Of a stretch of 64,000 nucleotides of DNA, positions 21,225 through 32,709 are shown piece after piece. Position numbers and translations under genes: made by a program. The DNA is taken from positions 9,149,524 to 9,213,523 of the forward strand of contig OY725488.1 in NCBI GenBank assembly GCA_963281255.1, read 5' to 3'. This stretch comes from Aphrocallistes beatrix. Its lineage: Eukaryota; Porifera; Hexactinellida; Sceptrulophora; Aphrocallistidae. The notes under the pieces are model-generated. The model ran no database searches, had not been told where the DNA came from, and saw nothing but the letters and a program-made list of their open reading frames with translations. Within the stretch, counting starts at the first letter, position 1; the number at the start of each line of letters is the position of its first letter.

Positions 21225-21849
21225 GTAAACGGACATTTCGTCGCACGGACATTTCGTCGCATGGACATTTCGTCGCAGACATTTCGTCGCATGGACATTT
21301 CGTCGCACGGACATTTCGTCGCATGGATATTTCGTCGTGGACATTTCGTCACATAGACATTTTGTCTCCTGAACATAAGTTACCGGATAATGAGTAGCGT
21401 CCCTGGAATTTTTGTCCCCGAAAAATTCGTCTCATTAGAGCAATGGTTCTCAACCGGGGTGCCATTTGCTTCCTCTAGGGGTACGCAGGCCTTACCACAC
21501 TTACATACTGCTTTATTTTATTTTCTATTGATACCATTGTCAATGTTGAATTTGATGATTGTCCTCTGACAATCCTCTGGAATCTCCACTTTTACTATCA
21601 TTTGTTCATTGGCCTGCCCCTAAGTCAAATTAAAGGGTGAGAAAAAGGTTGAGAAACACTGCATTAGAGACTAAAATAAACGGGCACTAATATGTAAGGA
21701 ACGGAAATTGAGGCTTTTAGAGTGGAGTATATTTGAAAAAAAGGGTGAAAATGAGGGGGTTTTATTGAGAAATAAGTAGGTTTAAATTGGGCATTTGAGG
21801 ACAAAATTCCGCGTGACGAAATGTCCGTGCGACGAAGTGTCTGTCATTC
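21225..21849. mobile_element. Element with TTCGTCGC-repeat ends
   Basis: Flanked by CTCAAAGAGG on both sides (21215-21224, 21850-21859), a 9-10-bp target duplication. The left end carries about nine 16-bp tandem units and the right end carries two units in inverse orientation (around 21810-21840), so the repeat array acts as an extended terminal inverted repeat. A 9-10-bp duplication suggests Mutator-like; the superfamily is not established. Confidence 0.7.
21229..21367 (+). repeat. 16-bp minisatellite (YGGACATTTCGTCGCA)
   Basis: Nine units, the last three degenerate, forming the left arm of the surrounding element. Confidence 0.85.
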
Positions 21850-22315
21850 CTCAAAGAGGTTCTACTGTATTGCTATTCGACTATTTATAATCCTATTTAT
21901 CAAATCTATCCGACAAAGGGCACTTACTAAATCATAGCTAAATCATTCAGATCATCAAAGTGTTCTATCGCCACAAATATATATGTTAAAGGAAGTTCTC
22001 CAAAGTTTGAAATTCGATAAACAGTTCCATTACTTCCAATTAGAGAATTTTATCTACAAGAAATAAGAATTATAACATGATATTAAAGAATGACGAAGAC
22101 TCCAAAAACTCACCTAATAACAAGTTCATAAATATTATCTTAAACCAAGCATCAAAATGCTTTTTTGAAGTTCTTGATTTAGGTCTTAAGACATCCCCGT
22201 AAAATTTTAAAATAATGTTTGCGGAGGTAACTGACCCACTAATATACAGAAGTTATGCATAATATGAATATATCCTAACATCTAAAGGAAATAGACCTTA
22301 GTTGAATTGCTTATA

Positions 22316-22805
22316 CACTAGCCAGACAAATGTATTTGTATACTATACTATATTATTCCCCATACAGATAGTACTAAATTGGATCTTTCATGAAGGGAAA
22401 AGTATTCAAACTCTAAGAGCTATTAAAAGTCTGATTTAAGATTCGAAATCTTCACATTGGAATTAGTAATAGTTGAAGATTTCTAATAAATTGCTCAACC
22501 CAATGAGTAACATTATCAACCTGTGGCACAAGGGGTAGTACATCACCATCATGTATAGTGATAAAAAGGGACATAGTATGTGGCACAAGGTGGCAGTGAT
22601 TGATAATTTGAAAACGTTGGGAATTAATAATTGATTAGAAATATGCTACAATAACTAATTCGAATGCGAAGATTCGAATCTGAAACCCGATTAGTTGTAT
22701 CACTTACCGTTTCAGAGTTTTAATCTTCATAAATAGACCCATTTAGTATTAAATCATTAAATCAGTGAGATAATGAAGTGTGCAAATACTTTTGTCTGGG
22801 TAGTG
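22316..22805. mobile_element. Tc1-like non-autonomous element, 490 bp
   Basis: Left end CACTAGCCAGACAAATGTATT, right end the inverse of CACTACCCAGACAAAAGTATT. TA on both sides (22314-22315, 22806-22807). The same terminal motif type as 29640-30117. Confidence 0.75.
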
Positions 22806-24014
22806 TATACTACAACAACAAAAGTTCATCAATTATTCTTTTTAATGCGAGTGAACTATCTTGCACGAATATATCACCGGGTTGGTATATCTATGTTACA
22901 GATCTAATCTCCAAATCGATATACGCATGTGAAAAATTTAATAAGTCGAACAGCAAGGAAATTTTGTTTTTTAGATAAGCCATCCTTATCAATAGTAAGC
23001 ATCTAGTTAACACAATACCCCTACTCAACCTACCCTGTTTTTAATCTTATAAAATTTAGAGAAACTAACACGTGGATGAGAGCGAACATAATAGTATGTT
23101 AATGATACGAATGCAATTATCCTATAAGCCATAATTAAGGGACGTAAACAGGATAGCATCGATGTCTCATTAAGACGAGAAAGGTCATTGCAATATTATA
23201 ATTAATCAAAGGACTAATGTAACCTACTTCTTTTATGATATTTTTAATAAATGCAAAGTCTACACTCTCCTTTCCTAAGAAAAGGAGAAGAATGCATTAA
23301 AGTAAGAATGAAATGGATGATCTAAGATGTTGGTTTAGTGTGTAGGCATAATAGTACTAAAAACATACTCAGATAACATCTTGGCATTTTGCTGAAATGG
23401 ATATTAGTGGTTTAGGGCCTAATTAGTAGAAGGTGTGAAGTTTAAAGTATTAGATGGAGTAAGTAAAGGATCTGGTATATCACTGCTCTCCACTATACCC
23501 TGTTCCAATTCAATTAGTTCAATTCAGTTCCATTGGTATCAATCTCCATTGACAGTTTAGAACAGGGGCATACACGCGATTAAAAAGTGGGAGGGGGCTT
23601 GAAGTTCAACCTTCCAGCCCCCTCTGGTGCCTACACCCCTGTGGAAGCGAGAGTCTATAAGATTTTGTCGGAATTGTTGGAGCTAAGTTGTACAAAAATA
23701 TAAAAAATGCAAGTGGACAGACTGATATTGCAGCTCCATTAAGTGACTCATAGGGCATTTGCATAATATACATCCGTAAGTTTTAAACAATTTTCTCTAT
23801 GTCAACCAATCAGATTTCAAGTCTAAGGAGTCATTGAAATTCATTTATCTGCATTGAGTCAGGTATAATCCCTATATTAGTAAAATTTTCTTCCCGTGGA
23901 AAAATCACACATTTTCTCACAATAGCAAATCATAATATGCGGTCATAATAGGTGGAAGTGTTTGTGGATAGGAAACTTAAAGTAATAACGTTAATGTATG
24001 CTAATCTTTTGTGG

Positions 24015-24176
24015 TGTCTAGCCATGGAGAATATGATATGGATATTTCCAAACCTTTCCTGTGCAGAATATTTACTCCTATGAATTTTCAAACATCTACC
24101 ATATGTTTGAAAATTCATAAATATTCTACACAGGAAATGTTTGGAAATATCCATAGAATATTCTTCATGGCTAGAC
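24015..24176. repeat. 162-bp hairpin
   Basis: Arms of about 75 bp from GTCTAGCCATG to CATGGCTAGAC. Long internal match TTTCAAACAT / ATGTTTGAAA near the centre. Probably a foldback MITE; no target duplication seen. Confidence 0.65.
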
Positions 24177-24334
24177 AGTATGTTACAACGGTTAATCTAT
24201 AGTTTTGAGGATTAAGATCCCGGATATTGCATCGAAGGTTAATTTGTTTGTATTTGCTTTCAATATGTATACACAAAATAAACAAATTCCAAAAATAAGT
24301 TAGGAATTATGGCTCAAAGATTCTTACTGAGGGG

Positions 24335-24508
24335 CAGGGTTTTTTTTAAGGATTTGCTCAGAGGGCCCTGCAAAAGATTAGAGGTCCCTTACCTGGAATA
24401 CTACATTTTATGATATTCAGTACATTACGAATGTTAAGAAATTAGAGGTCCCTGAAGAGAAATTAGAGGTCCTTTTGGGCCCTCTAATTTAGCTTAAAAA
24501 AAACACTG
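24335..24508. mobile_element. hAT-type MITE, second family
   Basis: The ends CAGGGTTTTTTTTAAGG and CTTAAAAAAAACACTG are inverted. The target duplication is CTGAGGGG (24327-24334 and 24509-24516). The interior has four repeats of 'ttagaggtcc'. Confidence 0.8.
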
Positions 24509-24719
24509 CTGAGGGGTGTATATTGTAAATATCGAATTTTGGGAAATTTATTGCAAATATATTGTCAGAATTTTTGGTATACAGGGTTGATCCAAAAGTT
24601 CTGCAACTATAAATTCTACTTCATTGATTTGACTAAGATAATTTAGTTTAACTTTAAATCTGTTTGCATCTATGGACTCTACCACCCTTCTAGTTTAGAA
24701 ATGAACACTATTCATTGCG

Positions 24720-25262
24720 CAAAATATTTTTAGTGTGCTTCCTATAGTATTAGTATAGTATAGGATGCACAGTACTAAAATGAGGATGTTCCGGCTGGCC
24801 GGCCGGCCGGCGGTCCGAAATTCGTGTCCTGACCAGAGTTTAAGAGATATCGTCTTGAAATTTTTACAGGAGGTGCAAAGTGATATGGAGATGTGCACCT
24901 CGGTGTTCACACCTCGCCGAGTTCACACCTCTTCGAGATAGGTGACAAAATGTGCTGGCCAATCAAATTCGATTATTTTATAGTGCAAATACATTGGAAT
25001 AAAATAGTATTGACTTATGCATACAATCAAAAGAACTATTTGTGATTGAAATTCATTGGTTCATGTGACAACCAATCAATTATCAACCTTTTATAATGCC
25101 ATTCACACATGATTCTATTTCATATAAATGATTGGATAATGCTATTTTGAGTCTACTATTTGATTGTTAACAACAATTAAAGTGTGTTATATGCTACGAT
25201 TAATCAATTCGATCATAAAATAACTTTTAACGACATGGACTGGAATTGATTATTTAAGTATA
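24720..25262. repeat. Dispersed repeat with GGCCGGCCGG core
   Basis: The right part (24914-25262) is about 350 bp highly similar to 49522-49866. The left part, with the GGCCGG repeats at 24793-24811, matches 52320-52430 in inverse orientation. A large repeat family whose complete ends I could not define. Confidence 0.6.
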
Positions 25263-25830
25263 ATAAAGGTGACTTAAGGTGACTTATGAGATTTGGAAGC
25301 ACACTTCCATCCCGTCTGTGGGGGTTTTTTTTATACATATTTTTGAAATAATATATACCCGGGACTCCAATAATCTGATCTCAAAAATGTCAAGTTCGAA
25401 AAAAACTTTTTTCTCCTGTTTAAATATATTTATATCTTCCTATAGTCAGTTATTAATTCAAAATACTAATATACATACAGACTATTTCTTTTGGTTTATT
25501 GACCGGGAATCACCAATAAGAACAACAATTGTTAAAGTATAATCATAGAATGTACCTAGCATTCGAGATTTTTTCTTTTGATTTTTCTCTTTTTTCTAAA
25601 TACACAAACATTTTGATCCACCTTAGCAAATATATTAGGAAATACAGGCAATTGGATTGCAAAATAATTGAAATAACCCTTATAATTCTCAAATAAAACG
25701 AAATGTCGGATGCTAGATCCTCATGTGTAAGTGTGATACTTCAGCAAAATTTGTTGCAGAACTTTTGGATCACCCTGTAGTAAGAAAACGTATGAACTTG
25801 AGCGGACACAAAGTGTTCTCGAGTTGTGTG

Positions 25831-25975
25831 CAGAGGCGTAGCCAGCCCAATTTTTAGGGTGCGGCAATTCCGTGAGAGGGTTGCGGCACCCAATGCTAAT
25901 TTGTGAAATTTTAGTGGGCACAGCCTTTGAGGTTGCGGCCTAGGCCCCATGTGCCGCACCCTGGCTACGCCTCTG
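25831..25975. mobile_element. hAT-type MITE with perfect 15-bp ends
   Basis: The ends CAGAGGCGTAGCCAG and its exact inverse bracket 145 bp. The target duplication is GTTGTGTG (25823-25830, 25976-25983). Same family as 9431-9574; the best-preserved and probably youngest copy. Confidence 0.9.
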
Positions 25976-26869
25976 GTTGTGTGGTGCATTTGATTGTTTG
26001 TATTAATTAATTAATCAGGAAAAGATGAACAGGATCCAGAAACCTTTTCTTGTTCAGAAACTTCGAACTTCTGCACTACATTCCAAGCTCCCCTTGTCAA
26101 TCCACGAAACTCACTAAACTGATTGGTGTTTAGCACAACCATAATACATTTTGGAATGGTTTGGAGAATAAAACATTTGTTTGACAAACCAACAATACAG
26201 ATCAGAAAACTGATAAAGTAAATATATCTATATACGGGTATCAGATGTGCTTATATACTGGCGTATTAAGAATAGTCCTTTCATACCAAAAACTCATTTT
26301 AAACAGTACAATTGTGAAAATTGAGCTCTATATACATGTATATATTACATATATGTCAAGATTCTTCATAATTAACTTCGAGATATCACTCTTCTCTACA
26401 GATTCTTATCAAAAGTGAAACCTAATTGACTTGTGATATTTCAGAGAAGTATGGATATCGGAACCTGTCACGGATGGATATCCCTGCCAATCAAATCTTT
26501 AGGTTCAAAAGTAATTATGCCAGTGCTCCACAAATATGTTGGTTTGCTGGCGATGGCACCAAAATTTAAAGATAAGCCACCGAATTGTATTAAGTACTGA
26601 GTCTATTAATATCGTATTTAGAATTTGGTGGTTAAGATAGCCACCACCAAATTTTGATTTTGTTGATTTTGAATTTCGCGGGACATGGCGGGATGCAGAG
26701 AAGTATTATACATGTAATCCATAAAATCGGGAAATATAAAAAATATAATCGAGAAATTTAATGTAAAAACGGGACATTTGTGAATATTGGCACAATAGAA
26801 GAGTGGAAAAATCGGGACGGCTGGCATGTATGAACTCATGGCATTGCACGGAATAGATACAGTCAACTC

Positions 26870-27051
26870 CGCTTAATCGAGACGCCGGTTAATCGGGACA
26901 ACCGCATAATTGAGACAAGTCTCCAGGAACGGAATGGTTTCCATACCCATACATAGAAGCTAATACTAAATTTCATCGGTTAATTGGAACCTCCGCTTAA
27001 TCGGGACAAAATATCCGGGACCAAAGTGTCCCGATTAAGCGGAGTCACTTG
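26870..27051. mobile_element. pogo/Tigger-like MITE, 182 bp
   Basis: CAGTCAACTCCGCTTAATCG at left, CGATTAAGCGGAGTCACTTG at right, between TA dinucleotides (26868-26869 and 27052-27053). Non-coding. Confidence 0.75.
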
Positions 27052-27434
27052 TATATTTAAAATTAAGATTGGCAAATGCATGCTAAACTAACATGATGAT
27101 AATTTCTATATAGTATGTAGTGTAAGGGGCACTCGGAAATTGGGCAGAATAGGAAATGAGGTCTTGAGGATTGCTAAGGATTGCTTAGTAACGCCACTGC
27201 TTGGAACTATGTGAATAAATAATCAGATTAGTTAGCGATGAGTTCAGCAGAACTTAGTCTGATTGGCTAACTTGAAACATGATAATCTGCAAAAACATAT
27301 CATTAAAAATGACCCAGCATTCTCCAATTCATTAATAAAATTTTGTCAAATTAATATGTACATGATTTGCCAGGTGGACTGCACATCCGAAAGGAATCGG
27401 ATAGATAGTCACACTCCTGGTCCATCAGCACATT

Positions 27435-28085
27435 CTAAGCACACTTCAGAGTCAGTATATGGATGTCTCGGCTCCTGTATCGCTCATCCAGCTTCACAAA
27501 TTCCACTTCACTAACTTCGAATCGCTTTTTGATCAGAGTAAAGAACCGTTCCTCCAATTCCTTCTTGTTCCCCGTGTCCCTCTCTTCATAGCAGAGCAGG
27601 ACTAGCGACTGAGGGTCAGTGAGCTGAGTGAGAGTCTGGCACAGAGGCTCCAAGGCCTCTGGGTAGTACACGAGGTCTGACATCAGGACCACTTCTGGGA
27701 TCTTAAGTTCGGACGGATCACCCCACTTTAGTGTAACTCCTTCTGCCCGCCCCTCTATCAGCTGTTTATTCCGCTCGATATTATCCCTCATGAGAGGGAC
27801 TAGCTCTTCAAGATCTGTCACGATGACGTCAGCACCCAGACAAGCTGCCACCAGTCCAACGAACCCTGTTCCGGCGCCTAATTCGACCACGCTTTTTCCG
27901 CGCCAGAACTTCTCAGGGAAACGGTCGTTCTCTAAGAAACGAGCCAGCACTATCGCTGCGTCCCAAACCACGCAGCCCACATCTCCGAGATATCTCTGCG
28001 CCACACTCAGTTCCTTGTCTTTGTACAGCATCTCGTAAGCCCGGTGGAATGTCAGGCTACTCTGAGTGTCATGCCTTTCAGCCAT
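27435..28085 (-). CDS. VCPKMT: Valosin-containing protein lysine methyltransferase (METTL21D)
   Basis: A 216-residue intact frame, close to the usual ~229. It is a family-16 Rossmann methyltransferase that transfers methyl from S-adenosylmethionine to a lysine of the AAA ATPase VCP/p97. Visible motifs: GCVVWDAA (37-44), glycine loop ELGAGTG (68-74), acidic residue of motif II in VIVTDLEE (D91), DLVYY (137-141, the DxxY substrate motif), CYEERDTG, and a C-terminal YRSRDIHIL block as in the human protein. No introns. The ATG at 28085 is the first in frame. It stands alone between MITE-rich flanks; a pogo-like MITE starts about 145 bp upstream. Confidence 0.93.
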   Translation of the reverse strand: MAERHDTQSSLTFHRAYEMLYKDKELSVAQRYLGDVGCVVWDAAIVLARFLENDRFPEKFWRGKSVVELGAGTGFVGLVAACLGADVIVTDLEELVPLMRDNIERNKQLIEGRAEGVTLKWGDPSELKIPEVVLMSDLVYYPEALEPLCQTLTQLTDPQSLVLLCYEERDTGNKKELEERFFTLIKKRFEVSEVEFVKLDERYRSRDIHILTLKCA

Positions 28086-28231
28086 CTTGGTAGTTAGGAT
28101 CCAGCAGATGTGATTGAGCTGACGGCTATCGAGTCAGACTCAGGGTCGCTTATTATGAATCTTCTTATTAACAAGAGCATTCGTTTATTATTACCTAACC
28201 ATCTAGTCCTTATATCATTATTTACATATAC

Positions 28232-28403
28232 AGTCGACTCCGCTTAATAGGGTAACCGCTTAATCGAGTCACTTTTTTTAAAATATTTGGATAGCTCTCA
28301 CACATAGAAGCTAATACAAAATATTTTCGGTTAATAACGTTCTCCGCTTAATCGGAGCAAAATGTCCTCTGACCGATGTGACCCTATTAAGCGGAGTCGA
28401 CTG
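28232..28403. mobile_element. pogo/Tigger-like MITE, 172 bp
   Basis: CAGTCGACTCCGCTTAATAG at left and its inverse ending GGAGTCGACTG at right, with TA at 28230-28231 and 28404-28405. Confidence 0.8.
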
Positions 28404-29137
28404 TATATTGAGTAAAGTTCGCATTTGCTAATATGAAGTGTTTATGAACAATTATTTTGATCCTCTGGTGGTTCATAATAAGCGGCCATGACTGTTCAAT
28501 TATTGAACTCAGCATCCGTCTTAACCAGGGTATTATACAACCTTCCAGAGATGCACTCTGGATCTAAAATTTATAAATTTTCATACGCCTAAATCAATAA
28601 ATGACATTATAATAATAGGTTAATTGGGTATTTTTCAGAATTTTTACGCTCCTAAACACCTTGCAGCCTAAAATCATACGCCTAAAGGAGCGTCTCGCGC
28701 TCCTAGATAATTCCTTGGTCATGCAACCAACTCGATGCGTAAGCAAATTAATATTCAACCATGAAGTAACGTATGCAAAAGTTTATTAGGGGGCGACTGA
28801 AATTAACTTAGATGTGACATGTCATAAGTTAAGTATTCAGCATGGTGTCATATATCAGAACGTAGGAACTAAGGTAATGTCAACTATTGCAGCAATTTGC
28901 TCTGGGTGGATGAACATGGTAAGCCTGAGATAGTGTTCCCCCACACTATGATAAAACTGATAGGGTAGAAATTAGGTGGCATTATTGAAAGTATGCTGTC
29001 AGCTTAATTAAATTAACGTGGGATGAAAGAGATATCACACGTGTCAATTAATTACAAAAAGGTTAGGAGTAAAACGTGGCATGCACTGTGCTGGTTGAAA
29101 TGTACAATAACATGAACAGTCTTGGTCGGGACGAGTG

Positions 29138-29355
29138 CATACTTGCCAACTGTCCCTTTTTTGGCGGGACGTCCCGCTTTTTTCACTCTTCTATTGAGCT
29201 AATTTTCTCGAGTGTCCCGCTTTTACACATGAAATTTCCCTATTATGTCCCGATTTTTTTGAATCTGTGTATAATACTTTTCTATTGCGTCCCGCCATGT
29301 CCCGCGAATTCAACGCTGCGTCCTGCTTTTATCATAGCTCAGGTTGGCATGTATG
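29138..29355. mobile_element. MITE with CATACTTGCC ends, uninterrupted copy
   Basis: CATACTTGCCAACTG to GGTTGGCATGTATG; four to five 'gtcccgcttttt'-type internal repeats. The flanks CGAGTG / CTAGTG are an imperfect 6-bp duplication. It is the reference for the interrupted copy at 11738-12700. Confidence 0.75.
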
Positions 29356-29639
29356 CTAGTGGCAGTGGTAGAGAGGATTCAACTAGAAGGAAAATATGAT
29401 ATCCATGTATAAGGCCAGTCAGTGGGTTAAGTGCGAAAAAATAACAAACATTCAAATTCGTGAAAAGAGACCAGTAAAATAGAGTTTATCTGAAAATTTA
29501 ACCAAACAAATAATGCTTGTTTTAGTGCAGCTCCTACTAGTATAGATGTCTTATGTCATGCTCAGCGTGTCTGTAGGCCCATCTGCTCACTCCTGGAAAA
29601 TATATTGGACCAAATTGAACCAAATTTACACTAAATATA

Positions 29640-30117
29640 CACTGCCTGAACAAAAGTATTCGTACATTCCATAATTCCCCATACAAATAGTTATAATACT
29701 GATTTATTTAGCAATTCAAGGAATTTAATTGGTAAGAGATACGCTTAATTTAACTTCAAATTCGAATTCTCCACATTCGAATTACTCACTTTTTAATCTT
29801 TCAACTTGTTTACACTCCCACAGGGTTAAAAATTTTCAGACTGTGCTACCTCATACCACCAATGCCATCATATACAATGGCGATCACTCGCGACATGTGG
29901 CATAGGAAAGCAAATGGTGAAAATACTTAATCTTGAAGAAGAGTAATTAAGTTGAAAACTTATAAAGTGAGTAATTTGAGTGTGGAGAATTCGAATTTGA
30001 AGTCAAATTAAGTGTATCTCTCACAAATTAAATATTCTTGACTCGCTAAATAAATCAGTATTATAACTATTTGTATGGGGAATTATGGGGTATACGAATA
30101 CTTTTGTTCAGGCAGTG
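29640..30117. mobile_element. Tc1-like non-autonomous element, 478 bp
   Basis: CACTGCCTGAACAAAAGTATT and its inverse form the ends, with TA on both sides (29638-29639, 30118-30119). The interior is largely palindromic (arms include AATTCCCCATACAAATAG near both ends). Confidence 0.85.
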
Positions 30118-30275
30118 TATATTCCTTATATGGTGGAGATTTGAACCTGGGTGCAAACTCTGCAGAATATTCCCACCTTTTCACAAAAGGTATCAAAATG
30201 TACCTATCAGAATCCAGGGATTTAACATTACAGTTGGCTTTGATTTATTGACGAATACCTAACTCGATGCATATA

Positions 30276-30472
30276 CAGTCGACTCCGCTTAAATAGGGTC
30301 ACATCGGTCAGAGGACATTTTGCCCCGATTAAGCGGAGAACCCTATCAACCGAATATATTTTGTATTAGCTTCTATGTGTGAGAATTATCCCAGTCCTGC
30401 CAAAATTGACCCTATTAAGCGGTTGACCCGATTAAACACTGAAACAGTGAGCCTATTAAGCGGAGTCGACTG
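30276..30472. mobile_element. pogo/Tigger-like MITE, 197 bp
   Basis: CAGTCGACTCCGCTTAAATA to GCGGAGTCGACTG between TA dinucleotides (30274-30275, 30473-30474). Confidence 0.8.
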
Positions 30473-31929
30473 TAATTCAATCATAATGACTCCCTAAACT
30501 TGAAATCTGATTGGTTGACATGAAGAAAATTGTTCACAACGCAATTAAGGCTGTATATTATTCAATTAAATCAAACGAGACCTCAATGATTACTAATCTA
30601 TTTCATTAGATTTCGAATTCCACATTTAGAAAGTTCTAGCAGAATAGTTGATGATTCAACAGAATATATCCACATTGCATGTCCTGTGCGTACGAGTCAC
30701 TAATGGAGCTGCACTATCTACTGACATTTATAATCTTCTTCACAATCAGAATGCATTTAAATTAAGGAAAAACTCGGATAGATAGACTGGTAGTGATACT
30801 TTTCAAGCACCCTCTACTCTCTAAAAACATGTTCACAAATTAGAAGAGTGATTTAGACTAAAATGTTCACGTCTTTAATAACCAAATCATGAGATGGGAG
30901 AAACATCAATTATCTGAGAAATGTGAATAACATCTGGTTTGTAAACTGTCCATTAACGAATAAACAAGTATCGAGTTTCAAATAACACGAGGTGGAGAAT
31001 TACACTTCAATAATAGATACTGTGTGGATTTGCATACATAAGAGGATGCGAAGTTGCAATGGTGAGCTTATCGGACTTAAGTCGTAGGACATGATTGCTA
31101 GGGAAATAACAACCAGCTGCAACAGTGACCTCTCCAATATCTGGGTACATTCCAATGTGCTCATTAAGAGAATTACTACGCAAATCCTCTAACATATTAC
31201 TACATGTACAAATTCCATTATCTTGTGGGTACACGACTAAATCTCGACTGCATGTCCCTAGAGACAAGCAACTTCCTTTTAAAGATAAGAATGTAACGAC
31301 TAGATACAAAAGTCTAGCATTCCACAGTGGCACATGGCTTGCATGAGCATGAAATTTCGACTCTTCAATTGTCTATACATAAATGTGTTTACCATATTCA
31401 GTCATATGAGAACCTAGAAATTCATCTCTGAACTATTTTCCTGAGACAGGAAATTCTTTCATTATTGCATTCCAAAGTCGAGTAACAGAATAGTAGATAA
31501 AATTATAAATTCCTCCTGTTACAAGGTGAGTTTGGGATTCAAATTTCTACCCAACGTAAATTGAGTTAAGGTATGATCATGAGCTATCATTATGTACTAT
31601 TTTGAGCTCTTTAAGAATCAATACATAAATAAACAGGATGAATAGTGGGATGCGAATAGTTCTATGGTCTGAAACCATTGTAATTTTTATGAATTCAATT
31701 TTAATTCATCATCGTTTAAAATGCCAGTACAAATTTTGCTTATTGTTGCGAGTTGAAACTTTGATACGTATTATATTATTGAGTAGTCGATTTTGAATGG
31801 AATAAAATGAATTCCAGCTATACCCAAGTTTACCCAAATACCTATTTGAATGTTTTTCCGAATCGACCGCCGTTAAATCCATCAAAAATAGGTTGAAAAA
31901 TTTCCAAATTTTATTTTATGGTTGATTAG

Positions 31930-32145
31930 CAATTAGAAATTATAAGACTAGCACACACACCAGATATTTCAAGTTCCAATAATGGATTAGAGTTAGAACA
32001 ATTATCGGAAGAAGGTCTTGAAGCGAGGAATAAGTTAATCCGTCGATATAGAGAAATTTTACCTCATAAGCTCAGCCTTGAAGATGACTTAAGGCAAAAA
32101 ATCCCAGACCCTAGTGTTTTAATTGAAGATATTAGTGACTTGTAA
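31930..32145 (+). other. Orphan open frame, possible terminal exon
   Basis: Directly after an AG (gattag) an open frame of 71 codons runs to a TAA. Its composition looks protein-like (acidic, with LEQLSEEGLEARNKLIRRYR and DDLRQKIPDPSVLIEDISDL), but it has no ATG. It may be the last exon of an unseen gene, or a fragment of a dead gene. No homologue recognised. Confidence 0.3.
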
Positions 32146-32329
32146 ATTCACCTATATTGCCAGAAGATGATTAAACATGTCATTATCTTGGATATATTTT
32201 AATTTACTAATATTTTGTAAATGGTAACAAAACGATGACGTCATACTTTGCGAATCTGAAGCCTTACAAAATTTCTGAACATATCAATCGAATTAATAGG
32301 TTCGATAACCCGTAGGTCAATAAGGTATG

Positions 32330-32470
32330 GTGGAAATAGTTCGCACAAAAACCGGAAATAGTTCGACTTTCCAAAAAAGGAAATAGTTCGAAAAAAACAC
32401 ACCATTAATCCTAATGATAAAAAGTCGAACTATTTCCTTTTTCGAAAAGTCGAACCATTCCGCATTACCT
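32330..32470. repeat. Inverted repeats of GGAAATAGTTCGA
   Basis: Two to three plus-strand copies (32334-32392) and an inverse copy (TCGAACTATTTCC, 32426-32438) form a potential hairpin downstream of ABI. Probably a MITE remnant. Confidence 0.5.
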
Positions 32471-32709
32471 ATAAAAAGTGTCAATACCACCAAAATGAGG
32501 TTCCGTGCCACTGTGCATTCTGTCCCTGTAACTAGGAAAAGACCGAATAATTAACACACATTTCTAAGAGTTATGAAATAGAAAAGAAATCCTTTATAAA
32601 TAGCACAAAATATACGATCAATTCTGAAAACACGTCATATACAAATAATCCGTCAATTACTGTACATTTGAGGGAAAAGATAAAATACAAATCTGAGAAT
32701 AGAATCGAA

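Larger units (their letters stand above)
20366..21867. mobile_element. Tigger-like element carrying two nested insertions
   Basis: The ends CAGTAGAACC (20366) and GGTTCTACTG (21867) are inverted and each is bordered by TA. The similarity extends only about 10-12 bp, so the outer boundary is tentative. Inside are a hAT MITE (20627-20991) and the TTCGTCGC element (21225-21849), which lies in the right terminal repeat. No transposase visible. Confidence 0.45.
21870..27434. other. Gene-poor stretch filled with small transposons
   Basis: No supported gene. It contains the Tc1-like MITE 22316-22805, a hairpin at 24015-24176, hAT MITEs at 24335-24508 and 25831-25975, a dispersed repeat (24720-25262) with a partner at 49522-49866, a truncated CATAC-family MITE at about 26628-26836 and a pogo/Tigger-like MITE 26870-27051. 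Open frames here are short and mostly lack ATG or lie in repeats. Confidence 0.5.
28086..31929. other. Intergenic stretch with transposon remnants
   Basis: No supported gene. It contains pogo/Tigger-like MITEs (28232-28403, 30276-30472), a CATAC-family MITE (29138-29355), a Tc1-like element (29640-30117) inserted in an inverted copy of the dispersed block of 11260-11700, and short motifs 'aaaggagcgtctcgcgctcctaga' at 28685-28710, also found at 40958 and 41494. A 108-codon open frame at 31007-31333 was not accepted (see rejected list). Confidence 0.5.

Noticed and set aside
21229..21367. CRISPR-like array of 16-bp units
   Set aside because: Units are directly adjacent without unique spacers; it is a transposon-end minisatellite in animal DNA.
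31007..31333. Minus-strand 108-codon frame with a signal-peptide-like start
   Set aside because: The first codon is GTG, no in-frame ATG occurs before an upstream stop, and no conserved cysteine pattern is recognised. An exon remains possible but unsupported.
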